This document shows, one piece after another, positions 63,308 to 64,000 of a stretch of 64,000 nucleotides of DNA. The notes beneath the pieces are model-generated. The model had not been told where the DNA came from. It was given only the letters and a program-made list of their open reading frames with translations, and made no database searches. The position numbers and the translations under genes are program-made. The stretch covers positions 4,921 to 68,920 of the forward strand of contig NKYR01000102.1 of the NCBI GenBank assembly GCA_003184365.1, given 5' to 3'. Source of the DNA: Evernia prunastri. Lineage: Eukaryota > Ascomycota > Lecanoromycetes > Lecanorales > Parmeliaceae. Position 1 is the first letter of the stretch; each line of letters begins with the position of its first letter.

Positions 63308-64000
63308 ATGTATTCATTTATGGGTTCATATATTTTATTAGGTTTTGATGATTTTGACCTTTCAGGTCATGTAGAATCAATATTAGGTTCGCATTTACAT
63401 AAAAAATGTATAGGGGATCTCGGAAGGGGGTAACGGAGGACCTAACTTCTCTCCTTGATTCTGTATGGACATCACTGATTATGATTGGGAAAACATTAAT
63501 AACTTTGATGATCATCGAAAAACTCTTCAAAACCATCCTGCTTTACGTGATTATAAAGAATACATTCAGTTTGAAAACTTCAAATATAAGATGTCAAGTA
63601 TACAAATAGATATAAAAGAGTATAATGATAATCTTTTATACACAAAAGCAAATGAATTCTTATTTGAAAAACAGGAGATAACAAAATACTTAGAGGACGA
63701 GAAAAAACATAATAATATTTATTCCTGCAGCAGACGTGTTAATGTTACCCCTATAAAATACCTTAATACAATTCAAAATGATTTATATGAACTGTGTGTA
63801 GAATACAATATACTAAAAAAGGCCAAATTCTATTACGAAAATCAAGGTCTAAATTTAAGTAAAGATTATAAGGATGCTTTTGAGATTTGGCAAAAAAGGC
63901 AAATAGCTATATGACTTGGTGCCTATCATAAATTAAATATGAAATCATTGGGGTTTGATGCTTACATCCCAAATCGATATCAAAGTAGTACCGTTTATGA
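63308..64000 (+). CDS. Unknown ORF at window end, one probable frameshift
   Basis: ATG 63308 gives MYSFMGSYILLGFDDFDLSGHVESILGSHLHKKCIG. Removing one G from the GGGG run at 63412-63415 joins it to EGGNGGPNFSPWFCMDITDYDWENINNF and a hydrophilic, helix-rich part (EYIQFENFKYKMSSIQIDIKEYNDN, YLNTIQNDLYELCVEYNILKKAKFYYENQ) open to 64000 with TGA as Trp. If the frameshift is not real, ATG 63465 starts the longer half. Short hydrophobic start, Gly-rich hinge and helical tail recall the nad5-linked ORF in general layout only. No family recognised. Confidence 0.5.

Overview
This window is fungal mitochondrial DNA. It is AT-rich and read with TGA as Trp (genetic code 4). It carries cox1, cox2, cox3, cob, atp6, atp8, nad1, nad2, nad3, nad4, nad4L, nad5, nad6, rps3, rns, rnl and a large tRNA set. 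It also has group I introns with LAGLIDADG or GIY-YIG endonuclease genes, plus large repeat-rich spacers. Protein sequences and the inflated, repeat-laden layout suggest an agaricomycete (Rhizoctonia/Ceratobasidium-like would fit); that placement is inference only.

The sequence is a draft scaffold, not a finished molecule. About 50 contigs are joined by single Ns (one 21-N run), and neighbouring contigs usually overlap by 100-950 bp without being merged. Most long 'direct repeats' are therefore the same locus written twice or three times, and many reading frames break at contig ends by homopolymer indels or single substitutions. Some Ns hide missing sequence: cob 3' exons, cox2 5' exons, the cox3 and atp6 3' parts, and parts of nad1, nad2 and nad5.

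Layout: 1-3833 cox1 3' exons and introns; 3833-4525 a decayed ORF overlapping the cox1 stop; 4910-6496 a contig linking the cox1 3' flank to cox1 exon 1; 6498-8700 a small ORF and a decayed nad4 copy; 9221-13055 rps3; 13892-15397 nad4; 17672-24246 cob with three introns; 24248-26437 cox2 intron and 3' exon; 26612-27322 trnV copy and an unknown membrane ORF; 27324-31088 atp6-like remnant and nad1; 31238-31747 atp6 and atp8; 31748-35632 spacer with minus-strand ORFs; 36045-38025 rns; 38391-40618 trnR, nad6, trnK, trnV, cox3; 40620-42686 GIY-YIG remnant and tRNAs G, D, S, I, S, P; 42820-46800 rnl; 46901-48799 tRNAs T, E, M (tandemly duplicated), M, L, A, F; 48864-55663 nad2-nad3 and nad4L-nad5 with an unusual nad5 extension; 56000-63052 cox1 5' half with introns; 63054-64000 an unknown ORF.

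The core genes encode respiratory complexes I, III, IV and V plus the mitochondrial translation RNAs and Rps3. The accessory layer is the more unusual part: (a) a family of dispersed short hairpins, several sitting inside endonuclease ORFs; (b) a 13-bp word inserted in the same frame (Ser-Glu-Ala-Asp) in nad2 twice, nad3 and an intron ORF; (c) unknown ORFs attached to the 3' ends or leaders of core genes (cox1, nad5, cox3), two or three of which share a C-terminal motif; (d) a contig consistent with a cox1 minicircle formed at a 28-bp repeat.
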